Below, piece after piece: positions 36,433 to 48,226 of a DNA stretch of 60,000 nucleotides (within the stretch, counting starts at the first letter, position 1; the number at the start of each line of letters is the position of its first letter). Position numbers and translations under genes: made by a program. Below the pieces are notes generated by a model. It was not told the origin of the DNA. It saw only the letters and a list, made by a program, of their open reading frames with translations, and ran no database searches. The DNA is taken from assembly GCF_030272615.1 (NCBI RefSeq), contig NC_081412.1, forward strand, positions 475,735,657 through 475,795,656, written 5' to 3'. The stretch is from Cryptomeria japonica (Eukaryota > Streptophyta > Pinopsida > Cupressales > Cupressaceae).

Positions 36433-38480
36433 TTGAGGCTTAACCTCTTGAGAAGGATTCCTAAGGCAGACATGGGGGATATGAGTTATAGACAGATGTC
36501 TAATAAACTTCTAGAAACTGAGGAAGCCCTAGAAACATTTAGAGGAAAGTATAAAGCTTCACTTTCTAAGAGAAGAGAGCTAATAGAACAACTGTTGGAG
36601 GTTTATGAGAGTAGTTCTTCTGATGAATCAGCTATAGGTACATTGGTTGATGAAGTGGAGAAACTAAATGATGAGAAGGTGAGAAGAAAGCCTTAAGAGC
36701 TAGTGGTAAGAGATCAAAGGATTTTGGAACTTCCACTGCTAAGACGGTAAAGAAACCGGTAACTAAGCTTATAGTTTTTGAAAAGATGTTTATGCATATT
36801 AAAGATTATGGAATTCTTAAGGATGTGAATAAACTGTATGATAATTTTAGTGAGGATGAACAAAGACAGATAGAAGATGCAATTGTTTTTATGATGACTA
36901 AATATAGTAAAGCCCTAATTGAATTGCAAGGGAAGATTTTGAATTCTTTGTATGAAAAGCTTGAGACTAGATGGTAGGAAGCCATAAAATAGGATAGAGA
37001 ATTAATGGAATACATTCTTAAAAATCTACAACCTAAAGCTACAAGAGAGGAGATAGATGAAATTCTGGTAAAGGATAAATCATCTTTTAGATCCAAGAAA
37101 AGGTTGACAAGATTGTTAATTGGTGAGACCCAATCAATTCACATGGAAACTGAATAAATTTTGAAAAAGATACTGGATTTGATTCTTGAAGAGGTAGAGA
37201 AACCAGAGAAGTTTGAGACAGAAGATATTCCAGATAATATTGATACTAGTGACTTTCCACCTGATGAAATTATGATGGGTGATCAACCAATAGATGATCA
37301 ACTGGTGAACACACAAACTGAAATTGTGATTATCCCAGATGATGATGATACCAGTAATAATGATGATGTTGATGCTACTGATAATGTAGATGTACATGAT
37401 GTTTATTTTCAATTGTATGAGCAGAATGAACAAGAACATGGACAAGATGAAAAGAAAGATGAAGAAGAAAAGAAGGATGAGGAGCCACCGATAGTAACTT
37501 AAACTGTTGATACACAACCCCCACTAGTATAGGAAAATGAAAAGGATAAGGAAAGTGAAAAGAAAGAGGAAGTGACAAAAGATAAGCCTGAAGATGTAGA
37601 GAAGATAACCCTTAAGATTTAGAGAAGATTTAACCAAAAGCGACACCTTTGTCACTTGATTCCAAAAATAAAATTGTAGATGAAGATGATGATAATGCTA
37701 TAAGAATCAAAGGACCACTAGACATGGATAATTTGAGCTCAAATAAGTTGATGGGGATTGAAACTTCCATGTAATCCTACACCAAGAAGAAGTGGATTAA
37801 AGAGCAACAGAAGGAGGCATAAATGTAATAAAGAATATTGTGGAGATTTTGTCAAGTCTCCTACCGGAGACTAATACAGATAATTTTGTTACTCCTAGTA
37901 GTAAGCTTGGACAATGTTTTTCTGATGCCAAAGAGCCAATAAAATCATTTGAGAATACAACTTATATTAGTGTTGAGAAGGATTATAAGAATAAAAGAAC
38001 TGAAAAATTGATGAATGAAATTGATAAAGGTAAATTTTCCTTGACTGTCAATAAGGACTATTTGAAAGAAGGACTTGAAACCAGAGGTAAAATACTCTAA
38101 ACTATTTCCAAATATTCATTGTTTTATGTTGATTTGAAGAAGAAAAAGGAGGAAGCTGAGCAAGAACTTGAAGTTCTTAGTGAGTCATTCAAGAACCTTA
38201 ATGACTCTGCTATAAATTTTGGAAGATCAGTTGTATAACTTTATCATAAGCTGAAAGCTTATGAAAATGAACAGGTTAAGAGGATTAGGTCACTGCAGGA
38301 ATTACAGATACAACTGATACTGTAGGTGGAAATCTTGTAGAGATGTTATATAGAATCTGAAGCTATTCTTGCTACCCTGTAGATGAGCACTATAGATGTC
38401 ATGGAGGAGTTTATTGGGCAAATCAGGACACCTATGCGATAACCAACACTATTTCGGAGACCTTGCATAATGATGTAAAG
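36433..38480 (+). pseudogene. Unrecognised acidic, coiled-coil-like ORF of element A
   Basis: A broken ORF of about 650 codons. N-part (36,433-36,696): MSYRQMSNKLLETEEALETF, Ser-rich, Glu/Lys-rich. Middle (36,786-37,140, other frame): DEQRQIEDAIVFMMTKYSKA and LKNLQPKATREEIDEILVK. Acidic part (37,161-37,502): runs of Asp and Glu including IIPDDDDTSNNDD, then EKKDEEEKKDEEPP. C-part (37,840-38,320): SVEKDYKNKRTEKLMNEIDK, then a Lys/Glu heptad-like stretch. It is interrupted by at least five stops or shifts. No CCHC, protease or RT motif. It sits where gag-pol should be. I do not recognise the family; a structural, gag-like role is only inferred from position. Confidence 0.55.
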
Positions 38481-38810
38481 CAAATGAAATTTCATTTTAG
38501 TGATGATTTTTCTAAGATTGGATTGTAAAGACATTCATATATGCTATTGCAATTTTCATGCACATTTTGATGTAACATCTATTTGTCTTTCATGTATTTA
38601 CTTCTTTGTTTGGTATTGTTGTCAAAGTGGGGTAATAGTTGAAGAGTCCACCAAAATTTTGTATGTAAAAGTAAAGGGGGATTAGTAGTTTAAGCCTTTT
38701 AATAGCACACAATTGCTAAGGGGGAGTATATGTCATGAAATCAAATTTTGTTTTTGCATACTTATTTGAGGAATTTTTTGCTAAGTGTTGCCATCAATGC
38801 TAAATGGGGA

Positions 38811-39097
38811 AGCATTTGACTGAATCGACAAAGACTGTTGGTGATATGTAATCAGTAAATGATTGATTGGTGAATGTGATGAGGAGATTGAGATTCGTGT
38901 TTGATGACTAAGTCTTGTGTTGTTATTGATGGAAATAATGTTCTTATAGTCATATAAGTCTTGGAATCCAACTGCTAAGGTATAACAGGTACAGAAGATA
39001 GTTTAATAGAGAACCGGTAATTAGGACTTCAACTGGTAAACAAAGATAGTTTTGCATTTTGGCATCTAGTACAGGTGATTTATGAAGAGTTGGAATT
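38811..39097 (+). repeat. Truncated 3' LTR of element A
   Basis: Matches the first ~280 bp of 35,186-36,409 (CATTTGACTGAATCG, TGATTGATTGGTGAATGTG) and stops at ATGAAGAGTTGGA, where element B begins. The remaining ~940 bp are not found after element B. Confidence 0.75.
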
Positions 39098-40777
39098 TAT
39101 TGGCATTTGACATAACAGATGCAGATGAGGTGATGCAAATGAAGATGGATGACTACACTGGTAAAGGATAGAAGTCTATTTGTGATGAAGAGATTGAGAT
39201 TTCTTGATTAGATGTCTTGATTAGTTATTTGTGTTGTCATTGATGTCAACTGATGTTCCTGATGTTTTGTTTTGTCATCTAAGTAATTTGGTTTAGTGGA
39301 AGATGAGGTTTACCGACAGAGAACTGAAGTCTATGAAATAAGACTATAACTTGTAAAGAAAAGATGTTTTGATTGAATCTGATAATCGGCGATGATTGTT
39401 GATTTGTAGTTTGGACAGTAAGCTTGTATCATCTAAATGAGTATTTGACCAAAATTGGAACTTGTGATGATTACTGGAATGCGTGATTCAAAATTTTCAT
39501 GAAGTTTTGCTTAGGTTTTAGTAGGGTTTAAGACTGCTGAAGAAATCATCAAACCGGTAATGATTTATGTTATGATGATGATCGACAACAAGTCTACACG
39601 AAGGTGGTAACATGACACAAACCACGTGAAAAGATTCGATTTCTGTTTTGACGAGATTAAAGGAATAATTTCTTGGGAATCAACAAAACACTTAGTAGAG
39701 TGTTTTAAGGTTTTGACTTTGGTATAGATCGGATTTTCATGATGGGTTATGATCAACCAACGATTGATATTGCATTGTAATTTTTTGTAATTATTTGTAT
39801 ATCGATTTGAGATGACCTCTTATGATTCGAATTGTAAATTCATGATGTAATTAGGGTTTAGTGGCTGACCTAGTTGAGATGGCTATTTAGGATGGCACAA
39901 TTGATGTTTATGATGTTGGTGGTCTTAGAGGATGTGTTGAGCCATCCAAGTGAAGTATGAGATCTACCTAAGAGTTGCAAAGTGTTGAGTATAAATGGAC
40001 CTTATCAAGAAAACAAAGAAGTGCAAGTAACAGATCATTCTTTCACTGTTGTTCCCTAACAGTTACAGCAAGTTAAATCCTTTAATCAGGTAGGTCCAGA
40101 CAAGCCTTAAACATTTAAGTCCCCTAACAAGGCAGCTCTCCAAAGAGTGTTAAATCCTCCCACGAGTTTTATCCTAATAGATCATCAAGCTCCTAACCAG
40201 GCTTCTAGGAAAATCCATTAACTAGGTGACTCCTAATAGGGTCTTCTCCTAGCAAGGCATATTGTAAGGTCCAAATAGGGTGTACATCAAAAGAGTACAA
40301 ATATTTGTGGGTACCAAATCCCACCATGGTTTTTCCCTATTTGGGTTTCCATGTCAAAAACTTATGGTGTTCATGTGTGAAATATTTTTCATGTGATGTT
40401 CTTGTTTATGTTTTATTTCATGCATTATTTCCGAAACACCCGTTATGTTGTTTTATCAGAGGTTACCGGTACTGAAATGTGTTGGTAGAGAAAGTTTTTT
40501 GATCTAATTGATGAGGACATAGAATTGGTAAATAATAAAATCTATATGATTGCTTTGGTGGTGAAATTATTGGTAAATATAGAAATTTTTTGGATTAATG
40601 TGTTAAGCGAATCTGATAAAGAGGTTGTTAGATCTAATAAAAGAAATTGAGCTATTTGTTAAACTATCTCAGATCTGATATAAGTTTGTTTTTGGGTTTA
40701 AATTTTAAATTGGTCTTAATACCGATTCACCCCCACCCCCCCTCCTCGGTATTAACCGGATCCTCATAGGATTGACA
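39098..40777 (+). repeat. 5' LTR of element B
   Basis: About 1680 bp, from TATTGGCATTTGACATAAC to CATAGGATTGACA. It has an array of CCTAAC/CCTAAT-type motifs at 40,060-40,270 and C-runs near 40,731-40,743 close to the 3' end. Confidence 0.85.
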
Positions 40778-40779
40778 AT

Positions 40780-40791
40780 TGGTATCAGAGC
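40780..40791 (+). promoter_or_regulatory. Primer-binding site of element B
   Basis: TGGTATCAGAGC, exact complement of the plant initiator tRNA-Met 3' end, two bases after the LTR. Confidence 0.95.
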
Positions 40792-40851
40792 TTTGATCCT
40801 CTATGTACAAAAAACCTAACCACTTAAGGAAAATATTTTGAGGAAGTCAAG

Positions 40852-41720
40852 ATGATGAAGAAAGAGGGTCCTAAGTTCAACAAGGATAACTACAAGATCT
40901 GGAAAGGAAAAATGAAGATCTACATCAAAGTTCTTGGTGCACAATATTGGAAGCAAGTTGAAACAACATATGTTGCTCCTAGTAATACTCTCTTGACACT
41001 GGATGAACTCAGAGAGAAACAAGATAACATGAAATCCATAGAAGATATTGTAAGTACTTTATCTGATTCAGAATATATTTATGTTCAAGGATTGGAAACT
41101 ATAGGTGGGGTTTAGGAGAAGTTAGAGACAATCTATGGAGGAGATGAGCATGTTCAAACAGCCAAAGATGAAAGCTTGATAGGAAAGTTCAATGACATGA
41201 GAATGCTTGAAGGAGAAAATATTGCACAATATGGTCAAAGAATCAAAGAAGTTGTTGGTAGCATAAAGAGTGCTAGAGATAAAATAGAAGATTATTATAT
41301 GCCATGTAAAATACTTAGAACTCTTCAACCTCAGTATGTTGTAAGAGTATCTGCAATCCAAGAACTTAGATCTATTTCAAAGGATAAGGTAACTGTTGAT
41401 TCATTGCTTGGTAAGCTTACAACTTTTGAGTTAAATAGTTTTGACAATAGTGTGACAAAATCTATTGAATCTACCTTTAAAACTTTTGTTACCGGTTCAT
41501 CTGCTAGGAAAGGAAAAGATATATGTAAAAATCATGAGTGTAGGACAAGTCATGGAAGTAACCAGGGAAATGAAGACAATTAACATCAAGTGATGGAACT
41601 TGAGGCATTTCTAGCAAAGAGCTTTTCAAGAGGCAGTGGTAAGTATAAAGGAAAGCTACCTTTGAAGTGTTTCTCTTGTAGTAAAATTTGTCATATTACT
41701 GCTAACTGACCTATCACTGA
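40852..41720 (+). pseudogene. Copia gag with CCHC knuckle (element B)
   Basis: Starts MMKKEGPKFNKDNYKIWKGK at 40,852. It is broken by a stop at 41,113, continues in frame at 41,176-41,583 (MIGKFNDMRMLEGENIAQYG, typical UBN2-type gag), and a stop at 41,581 precedes the zinc knuckle CFSCSKICHITANC at about 41,668-41,708 (CX2CX4HX4C complete). The knuckle is followed by a stop where the usual Pro would come. Gag normally forms the particle shell and binds RNA. Confidence 0.85.
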
Positions 41721-42414
41721 TAAGAAGGAAAAGTTTAGAAGATTCAAAGGAAAGGGAAAGAAACATTGTTATATTGCAATAGATGAAGGTGTGACCGATG
41801 AGGAGTCTGAAGATCAAGATGACAATGAAGAAATTGTGTTTGTAGTCATGAAGGAGGAACTTTCAAATAAAAAGGCACTAGTATCTCAAATGGGGAATAG
41901 TGATGAATGGATTATAGATAGTGGTTGCTCACACCACGTGACTTGAGATAAAAGTAATTTCATAACCCTTAATGAATTTGTTGGAGGTGCTGTTAGATTT
42001 GGAAATAACTCTCCTTGCATGCTGAAAGGTAAAGGTTCAATTTCTCTAAATGGAAAGAGTAATGTTGATGATGTGTTTTGGGTTGACGGTCTAAAGCATA
42101 ATATTTTAAGTGTTGGTAAACTCAATGATAAAGGTTATTTGCTTGAGTTTAAAAGTTGAGTCTGCAGAATTCTTGGAGGTAACACTGAACTGATTTGTAT
42201 CGGGAAGCAAACTAGAGGTAACTTATTCGATTTGAATAGTAATATTAACAATTTCCTGGTTGCAAGAATGGAAGACAATTGGTTATGGCATAAAAGATGT
42301 TTTCATGTTAATTTTGATAATTTTATCAAGATAAGCAAATCAAGTATTGGAAGAGGATTACCCCAACTTGTCAAACTAGATAGTGTGATATGCAAAAGAT
42401 TGTCAAATCAGTAA
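41721..42414 (+). pseudogene. Copia protease and GAG-pre-integrase (element B)
   Basis: WIIDSGCSHHVT at 41,908-41,943 is the copia aspartic protease active site (DSG), followed by a stop. Then VDDVFWVDGLKHNILSVGKL and the GAG-pre-integrase segment with WLWHKRCFHVNFDNF at about 42,277-42,321, where the usual His-Xn-His of the integrase zinc domain is expected. Several stops. Confidence 0.85.
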
Positions 42415-42415
42415 G

Positions 42416-43130
42416 ATGGCCTCTATTTCTTTCAAGAGCAAGAATTGTATTTTTGAGAAAGTCTTAGATTTGGTATATAGTAATCTCTATGGCCCTATGA
42501 GAACAAAGAGTTATTACGGTGATAGGTATTTCATGATCTTCACCGATGACTATTATAAAATGATGTGGGTGACATTTCTTAGAGAAAAATCAGAAGAATT
42601 TAGTAAATTTAAGTCATTTAAAGCTCTGGTTGAGAAGGAAACCAGTAAGAACTTGAAGTGTTTAAGATCAAACCGAGGAGGTGAATTCACATCTAATGAA
42701 TTTGTTAAGTATTGTGATGAACAAGGTATAAAGAGACAAATGCCTGCTCTGAGGACACCACAACAAAATGGCATATAAGAAAGGATGAACAAAACAATAG
42801 TTGAAGCTACAAGAACCATATTATTATAAGGTGATGATCCAAAATGTTTTGGAGAGAAGCGGTCAGTACTATTGTATACACTTTAAATCGAATACTGGTA
42901 AAGAGAGGTAACAATAAGACACCCTATGAGGTATGGTATGGAAAAAATCTTCATGTAAATTATTTTAAAATCTTTGGAAGTCAATATTTTATTAAGAGAG
43001 ATAACTAAACTAAGAAATTTGATGCAAAATTTGATGAAGGAATTTTTCTTGGTTACTCTTATAAGAGTAAGGCATATAAATGTTACAATAAGAGAACTAA
43101 GAAAATTGTTGAAAGTGCTAATGTAAAAAT
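42416..43130 (+). pseudogene. Copia integrase (element B)
   Basis: DLVYSNLYGPMRTKSYYGDR (the first catalytic Asp is expected here), FIFTDDY-like segment, LKCLRSNRGGEF (the normal LRSDRGGEF has the second Asp; here Asn), then QMPALRTPQQNGI (normal PYTPQQNG), and a stop before the ERMN that follows. The catalytic Asp to Asn change alone would inactivate it. Confidence 0.85.
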
Positions 43131-43429
43131 TTGATGATCTATCTAATAATTCTGAATGTACAAGTAGACCATAACTTGAAAAGGATGATAATGAGGAAAA
43201 GTTTGTCATCATCGAACCAGAGGAAAAGAATAATAAAGAACCAGAAAATGCAGAATTAAATGCTCAATCGGTAAGCAATGATAGTGAGGAAGAAGATGAA
43301 GAACCTGATGCAGAAGATACAGAACTAGCACATGCAATACCTAGATATGTCAGATTGAAAAATTCACAACTGAAGATAATTGGTGATAAGAATGTAGGTG
43401 TGCAAACTAGGAGAAAGATCTGAGAGAAC

Positions 43430-44400
43430 TCATATTTGAAATCTACAATAGAACCCAAGATAGTTAAGGAAGCAATAAAGTATGATGATTGGGTGAATGC
43501 AATGAATGAAGAATTAGATCAAATTGAGAAGAATCAGACATGGCCACTTGTTTCTAGACCAGAGGATAAGAATGTAATTGGACCAAAATGAGTCTTTAGG
43601 AATAAATTGGATGAAGAAGGAAGAATTGTAAGACACAAGGCAAGGTTAATGTGCAAAGGGTATGCTCAAGAAGAAGGTGAGGATTATGGTGAAAATTTTG
43701 CACCTATTTCTAGATTATAAGGAGTAAGGATGTTGTTGGAATTTGGTACATATAAGGGATTCAAATTTAACCAAATGGATGTCAAATCAGCCTTTCTAAA
43801 TGGGATTCTAGAAGAAGTATACATTGAACAACCTGATGGATTTTCCTTGACTGAGGATAAGGACATGGTGTGTAAATTTCATAAAGCAGTATATGGTCTA
43901 AAGCATGCACTGAGAGCATGGTATGAGAGATTACATGCACATTTGGTCAAAATTGTATTCCAATGTACTAGTAAGGACTTTTTGGTGGAAATGATGATAT
44001 GTAGATGACATAATTTTTGGTGGAAATGATGATATGTGTATGGACTTTGCCGATATAATGAAAAAGGAATTTGAAATGTCTCTAATCAGTGAAATAATGG
44101 TTTTTATTGGCTTACAGGTCCAACAATTAGATGGTGGTATTTTTATTTGTCAAACCAAGTATATCAAAGAGGTGTTGAAGACTTTGGGCATGGAAGACTG
44201 CAAACCAGTAGGAACACTGATGGTGACAGGCTGCAAGTTATCAAAGAAAGATGATTCATCTGCTGTTAGTGAAAAAGAGTACAGATCTATCATTGGCAAG
44301 CTACACTATGTTGTTCATAGCAGACCCAATACTGCTCATGATGTTGGATTAGTGGCTAGATTTCAAAAAAAGAGCCTAAGGAGAGTCACATGATGGCTAT
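43430..44400 (+). pseudogene. Copia reverse transcriptase (element B)
   Basis: MNEELDQIEKNQTWPLVSRP at about 43,500, then VIGPK, stop, VFRNKLDEEG, KARLMCKGYAQEEGEDYGEN, FAPISRL, stop, and 43,730-44,008: QMDVKSAFLNGILEEVYIEQ, VYGLKHALRAWYERL. Just before the YVDD active site the frame is disturbed by a 24-bp direct repeat (43,979-44,002 and 44,014-44,037) in place of roughly 15 expected residues. VDDIIFGGNDD itself is present at 44,002-44,033. 44,034-44,393 continues with FIGLQVQQLDGGIFICQTKY. Confidence 0.9.
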
Positions 44401-44449
44401 GGAGAGAATTTTTTGATATCTCAAAGGCATAGTAGATTGTGGTTTATGG

Positions 44450-44935
44450 TATCCCTATATATAAGATTTTACTCTGGATGTCTTTACTGATGCTAATTGG
44501 GTAGGTAATGTGGATGATCAGAAAAGAGCAATCGGTGGACCTTTTCTACTTGGTGGAAGATTAGTGGCATGTACAAGCAAGAAATAAACATGCGTTTCTC
44601 AATCTACAATTAAAGCTGAGTATGTAGCTGCATCCATGAATTGCACGTAGGAAATATGGACAAGACATGTGCTACAAGGATTGAAGATAGATGTGTCTGA
44701 ACCAATGACTATCTATTGTGATAATACAAGTGAAAATAATATTTCTAAGAATCTTATACTTCATTTTGGAACTAAGGACATTGAATTGAAGAATCATTTC
44801 CTAATGGAAAGAGTTCTAGAGAAAGAGGTGAAGATGGAATAAGTGAAAAGTAAAGATTAGTTAGCTGATATATTTCTTAAGCCCTCATTGAAGGGTACCT
44901 TTGATTTTCTTAGAGGTAAACTAGGGGTTATACCC
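44450..44935 (+). pseudogene. Copia RNase H (element B)
   Basis: LDVFTDANWVGNVDDQKRAI, GGPFLLGGRLVACTSKK, stop, TCVSQSTIKAEYVAASMNCT, stop, EIWTRHVLQGL, IYCDNTSENNISKN and LADIFLKPSLKGTF give the typical order of a copia RNase H tail. Four stops or more. Confidence 0.85.
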
Positions 44936-45362
44936 CTACACCAGAAGAAATAGAATGCCAGAGATGCATCAATTCTATGGATTTCATGTATATCTTTCAT
45001 TAAGGATTGATGAAGGTGCGGGGTACTCCTTTGGAGGAGCAAGTTTGATGTAAAGTTCTAATTTAATTCTCTATTATAATTTTTCTAATTTGAGTAATAG
45101 AGATGATGGAAGAGGCAGAAATATAATTAAAGGCAAGTGATGTATTTACACCATTGGTATTGTTGTCAAAGGGGGAGAGGAATAGAAATCAGATATGGTA
45201 GGTATGGGAGGAGTTCAGTTTGAGAAAATAATTAGTTAAGGGGGAGATGACAAAAAGAGGAGAATCGACAGATGATGTGATATCGACAAGCAAGTTACAA
45301 ATGATAATGTTACTCTGATTGTATATCTGATAAGTGTTGCCATCAATGCCAAAGGAGTATAC
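44936..45362 (+). other. 3' untranslated part and polypurine tracts of element B
   Basis: Purine tracts AAAGGGGGAGAGGAA (about 45,168) and TAAGGGGGAGATGA (about 45,238) precede TGTTGCCATCAATGCC and the 3' LTR; either may be the (partly displaced) polypurine tract. Confidence 0.6.
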
Positions 45363-47059
45363 TATTGGCATTTGGCATAACTGATGTAGATGAGGTGATA
45401 CATTTGAAGATGGATGACTACACCGGTAAAGGATAGAAGTCTATTTGTGATGAAGAGATTGAGATTTTGTGATTAGATGACTTGATCAGTTATTTGTGTT
45501 GTCATTGATGGCAACTGATGTCAACTGATGTTCCTGATGTTTTGTTTTGTCATCTGAGTGATTGGGTTTACTCGAAGACAGGCTTTACTAGCAAAGAACT
45601 AAAGTTTGTGAAATAGGACTTTTAACAGGTAAAGAAGAGATATTTTAATTGAATCCAACAATCGGTGATGATTGGTGATTTTTGGTTTGGAAGGTGAGCT
45701 TGTATCATGGAAAGAAGTATCTGACTGGAACTAGAACTTGTGATGATTACTGGAAGGCATGTTTCAAATTTTTGATGAAGTTTTGCTAAGGTTTTAGTAG
45801 GGTTTAAGACCAGTGAAGAAATCATCAAACCGGTAATGATTTATGTTATGACGGTGATCGACATCGAGTCTACATGAAGGTGGTAACACAACACAACCTA
45901 CGTGAAAAGATTTGATTTTTGTTTTGGCACAATTCAAGGAAGAATTTCTATGGAATCATCGAAATGCTTAGTAAAGTGTTTTAAGGTTTTGAATTTGGTA
46001 CAAATCGGATTTTCGTGATGGGTTACGATCAACCAACGGTTGATATTACATTGGAATTTTTTGTAATGATCTGTATATCGATCTAAGATGATCTTTTACG
46101 ATTTGAATTGTAAATTCATGATGTAATTAGGGTTTAGTGGCCGACCTAGTTGAGATGGCTATTTAGAATGGCACACTTGATGTTTATGATGTTGGTGATC
46201 TTAGAGAATATATTTAGTTGTCCAAGTGAAGTGTGAGATCTACCTGCGAGTTGTAGAGTGTTGAGTAGAACTAGATCGGATCAAGCAAGAAGAGAAGTGG
46301 AAGTATTGGATTGTTATTTCATTGTTGTTTCCTAACAGTTGCAACAAGTTAAATCCCTTAACTGGGTAGGTTCTAACAGGGCTTACACATTTAAGTCCCC
46401 TAATAGGGCATCTCTCAAAAGAGTGTTAAATCCTCTCACGAGTTTGATCGTAATAGATCATCAAGCTCCTAACCGGGCTGCTAGGCAAATGCCTTAACCA
46501 GGTAACTCCTAACATGGTATGCTCCTAATAGGGCGTATTGTAACCACCTAACAAGGCTAAGCTCCTAACAGGGCGTATTTCAAAGGAGTACAAATATTTG
46601 TGGGTTCCAACTCCAACCATGATTTTTCCCTATTTGGGTTTCGACGTCAAAAACTTATGGTGTTCATGTGTGGATTTTTTTCATGTGATGTTCTTGTTTA
46701 TGTTTCATTTCATGCATTATTTCTAAGACATCAGTTATGATGTTTTATTAGAGGTTACCGGTACTGATATGTGTTGGTAAAGAAAGTGTTTTGATCTGAT
46801 TGATGTGGATATATAGTTGGTAAATGATCAAATTTATGATTGCTTTGGTGGTGAAAGTACTGGTAAATATGGTAAATGATTTGATTAATCTGTTAAGAAA
46901 ATATGATAAAGAGGTTGTTAGATCGGATAAAAGAAGTTGAGATATTTGTTAAATGATTTCAGATTTGATATAAGTTTGTTTTTGGGTTTAAAGTTTAAAT
47001 TGGTCTTAATACTGATTCACCCCCATTTTAGTATTAACCATATCCTGATAGGATTAACA
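45363..47059 (+). repeat. 3' LTR of element B
   Basis: About 1697 bp, collinear with 39,098-40,777. It has a short extra doubling of an ACTGATG unit near 45,510-45,535 and an array of about ten CCTAAC/CCTAAT-type motifs at 46,330-46,580. Confidence 0.85.
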
Positions 47060-48226
47060 GAAGTTTCATGAAGGATCCTCTTCAACCTCTCACACACATT
47101 ACATTAAAGAAGGGGTTGGATTCACTAGATCCAATATCAATGGAAAGAGATTGGATGCTAAGTGAATTGATAATGAATTTGGAAAGTAAAAGTAACCCCT
47201 CTTTTAGAATGGACAAGATAAATTAAGTGAATTAAGACTAAGTGTAAAGATGATAAATAAATGATTATAACTTAAGATAGAAATGTGGTATGAAGTTGTG
47301 CACCTAGAATTAGTAGTAAAATGCTGAGATGAAGCTCCCTAGTAAATTTGAGCGAAAGTTGTCAGGACTGAGTTGAAAGTGTACTTGGTCCTCCGAAAAA
47401 TCCGCATGCCGAAAAAGGTTTTTCCTTCTCTGAAAATGAAGCCTAAACCTACAAATACAGTTGCGCCCCTACAACCTGCACATAGAAAAGAGAGGAAATG
47501 TTGTTAGGATTGGGAGTTTGCCTTCAAGTCGAACCCCAATTTTGGAATTAACTAAATGATGAAAATTAGTTACAAGTAAATGAAAGTAAATGAGTGAAGT
47601 AGAATTCACCTCAAGAAAGGATGCAATTGAAATATTGATAGAGTTGTTTGAATGGATATGTGAAGTTGAATGCTTTGAATGTTGATAGGGATCTCCTCTT
47701 CAATATTTGAATCCTTGACTTGAATGCAACACCTAGCCTTGAAAGGAGACTTGATATTCTCAATACTTGAAAGGATTCTTGAATGCAATTTTTCTTAGGA
47801 TCACAATTTTGACTTGTTGAACTTACGTATGCCTTGTTGACTTGATTGAACTTCTTGACTTATGTAAATAGGAGAGGAAAATGTGTTTTATATACTTGCC
47901 AAGTAGGGTTATTTGACTGATTTTCCATCATAGGCTGACATAGAAAACCTTTTCCCACTTCACCATTGACAATCCTGATGCGGGATTAAGGCAAAGGGGG
48001 TCCAAAATAGGGCAAGGATAGGGGTGCCATGCCCCTGTCCTACCCTAATTTAGGACAAAAAGTGCAGGAGGGAAGTGTAGGATGCAAGGAAATACATGTT
48101 TGAGAGGTGTGAGCATGTCTTGGGTCTCCAGTTAGGCTTAGGGATTTGTTTCACCAATGTGAAGACCCAAATGTAGTAAAAAATTGCAGGGTCACAATTT
48201 TATGATGCTACAGGTACAAAGTTAAG
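47060..48226. other. No gene assigned
   Basis: Stop-rich sequence between element B and the second ORF-family relic. It resembles an untranslated part of some repeat (GATTGGGAGTTTGCCTTCAAG; CCATGCCCCTGTCCTACCCT), but I cannot assign it. Confidence 0.4.

Larger units (their letters stand above)
35186..39097 (+). mobile_element. Non-autonomous copia-type element (A)
   Basis: 5' LTR 35,186-36,409, an initiator-tRNA-Met primer site directly after it, a single decayed ORF of unknown type, a purine-rich tract near 38,801-38,810, and only the first 287 bp of the 3' LTR (38,811-39,097), where element B begins. There is no protease, integrase or RT. LTR sequence resembles that of element B (TTGGCATTTGAC start, arrays of CCTAAC-like motifs), so it may be mobilised by a B-like relative. 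Confidence 0.8.
39098..47059 (+). mobile_element. Ty1/copia element (B), full length, dead
   Basis: 5' LTR 39,098-40,777; primer site; gag; protease; integrase; RT; RNase H; purine tract; 3' LTR 45,363-47,059. Integrase precedes RT, which defines copia. The flanks GAATT (39,093-39,097) and GAAGT (47,060-47,064) agree at 4 of 5 bases, a plausible target duplication. More than ten stops and a deletion over the RT active site show it is inactive. Confidence 0.9.

Noticed and set aside
37134-37578. Minus-strand frames of 67 and 127 codons, Ile/Leu- or His-rich
   Set aside because: Antisense shadows of the acidic region of element A's ORF; the Asp/Glu codon bias of the plus strand explains them.
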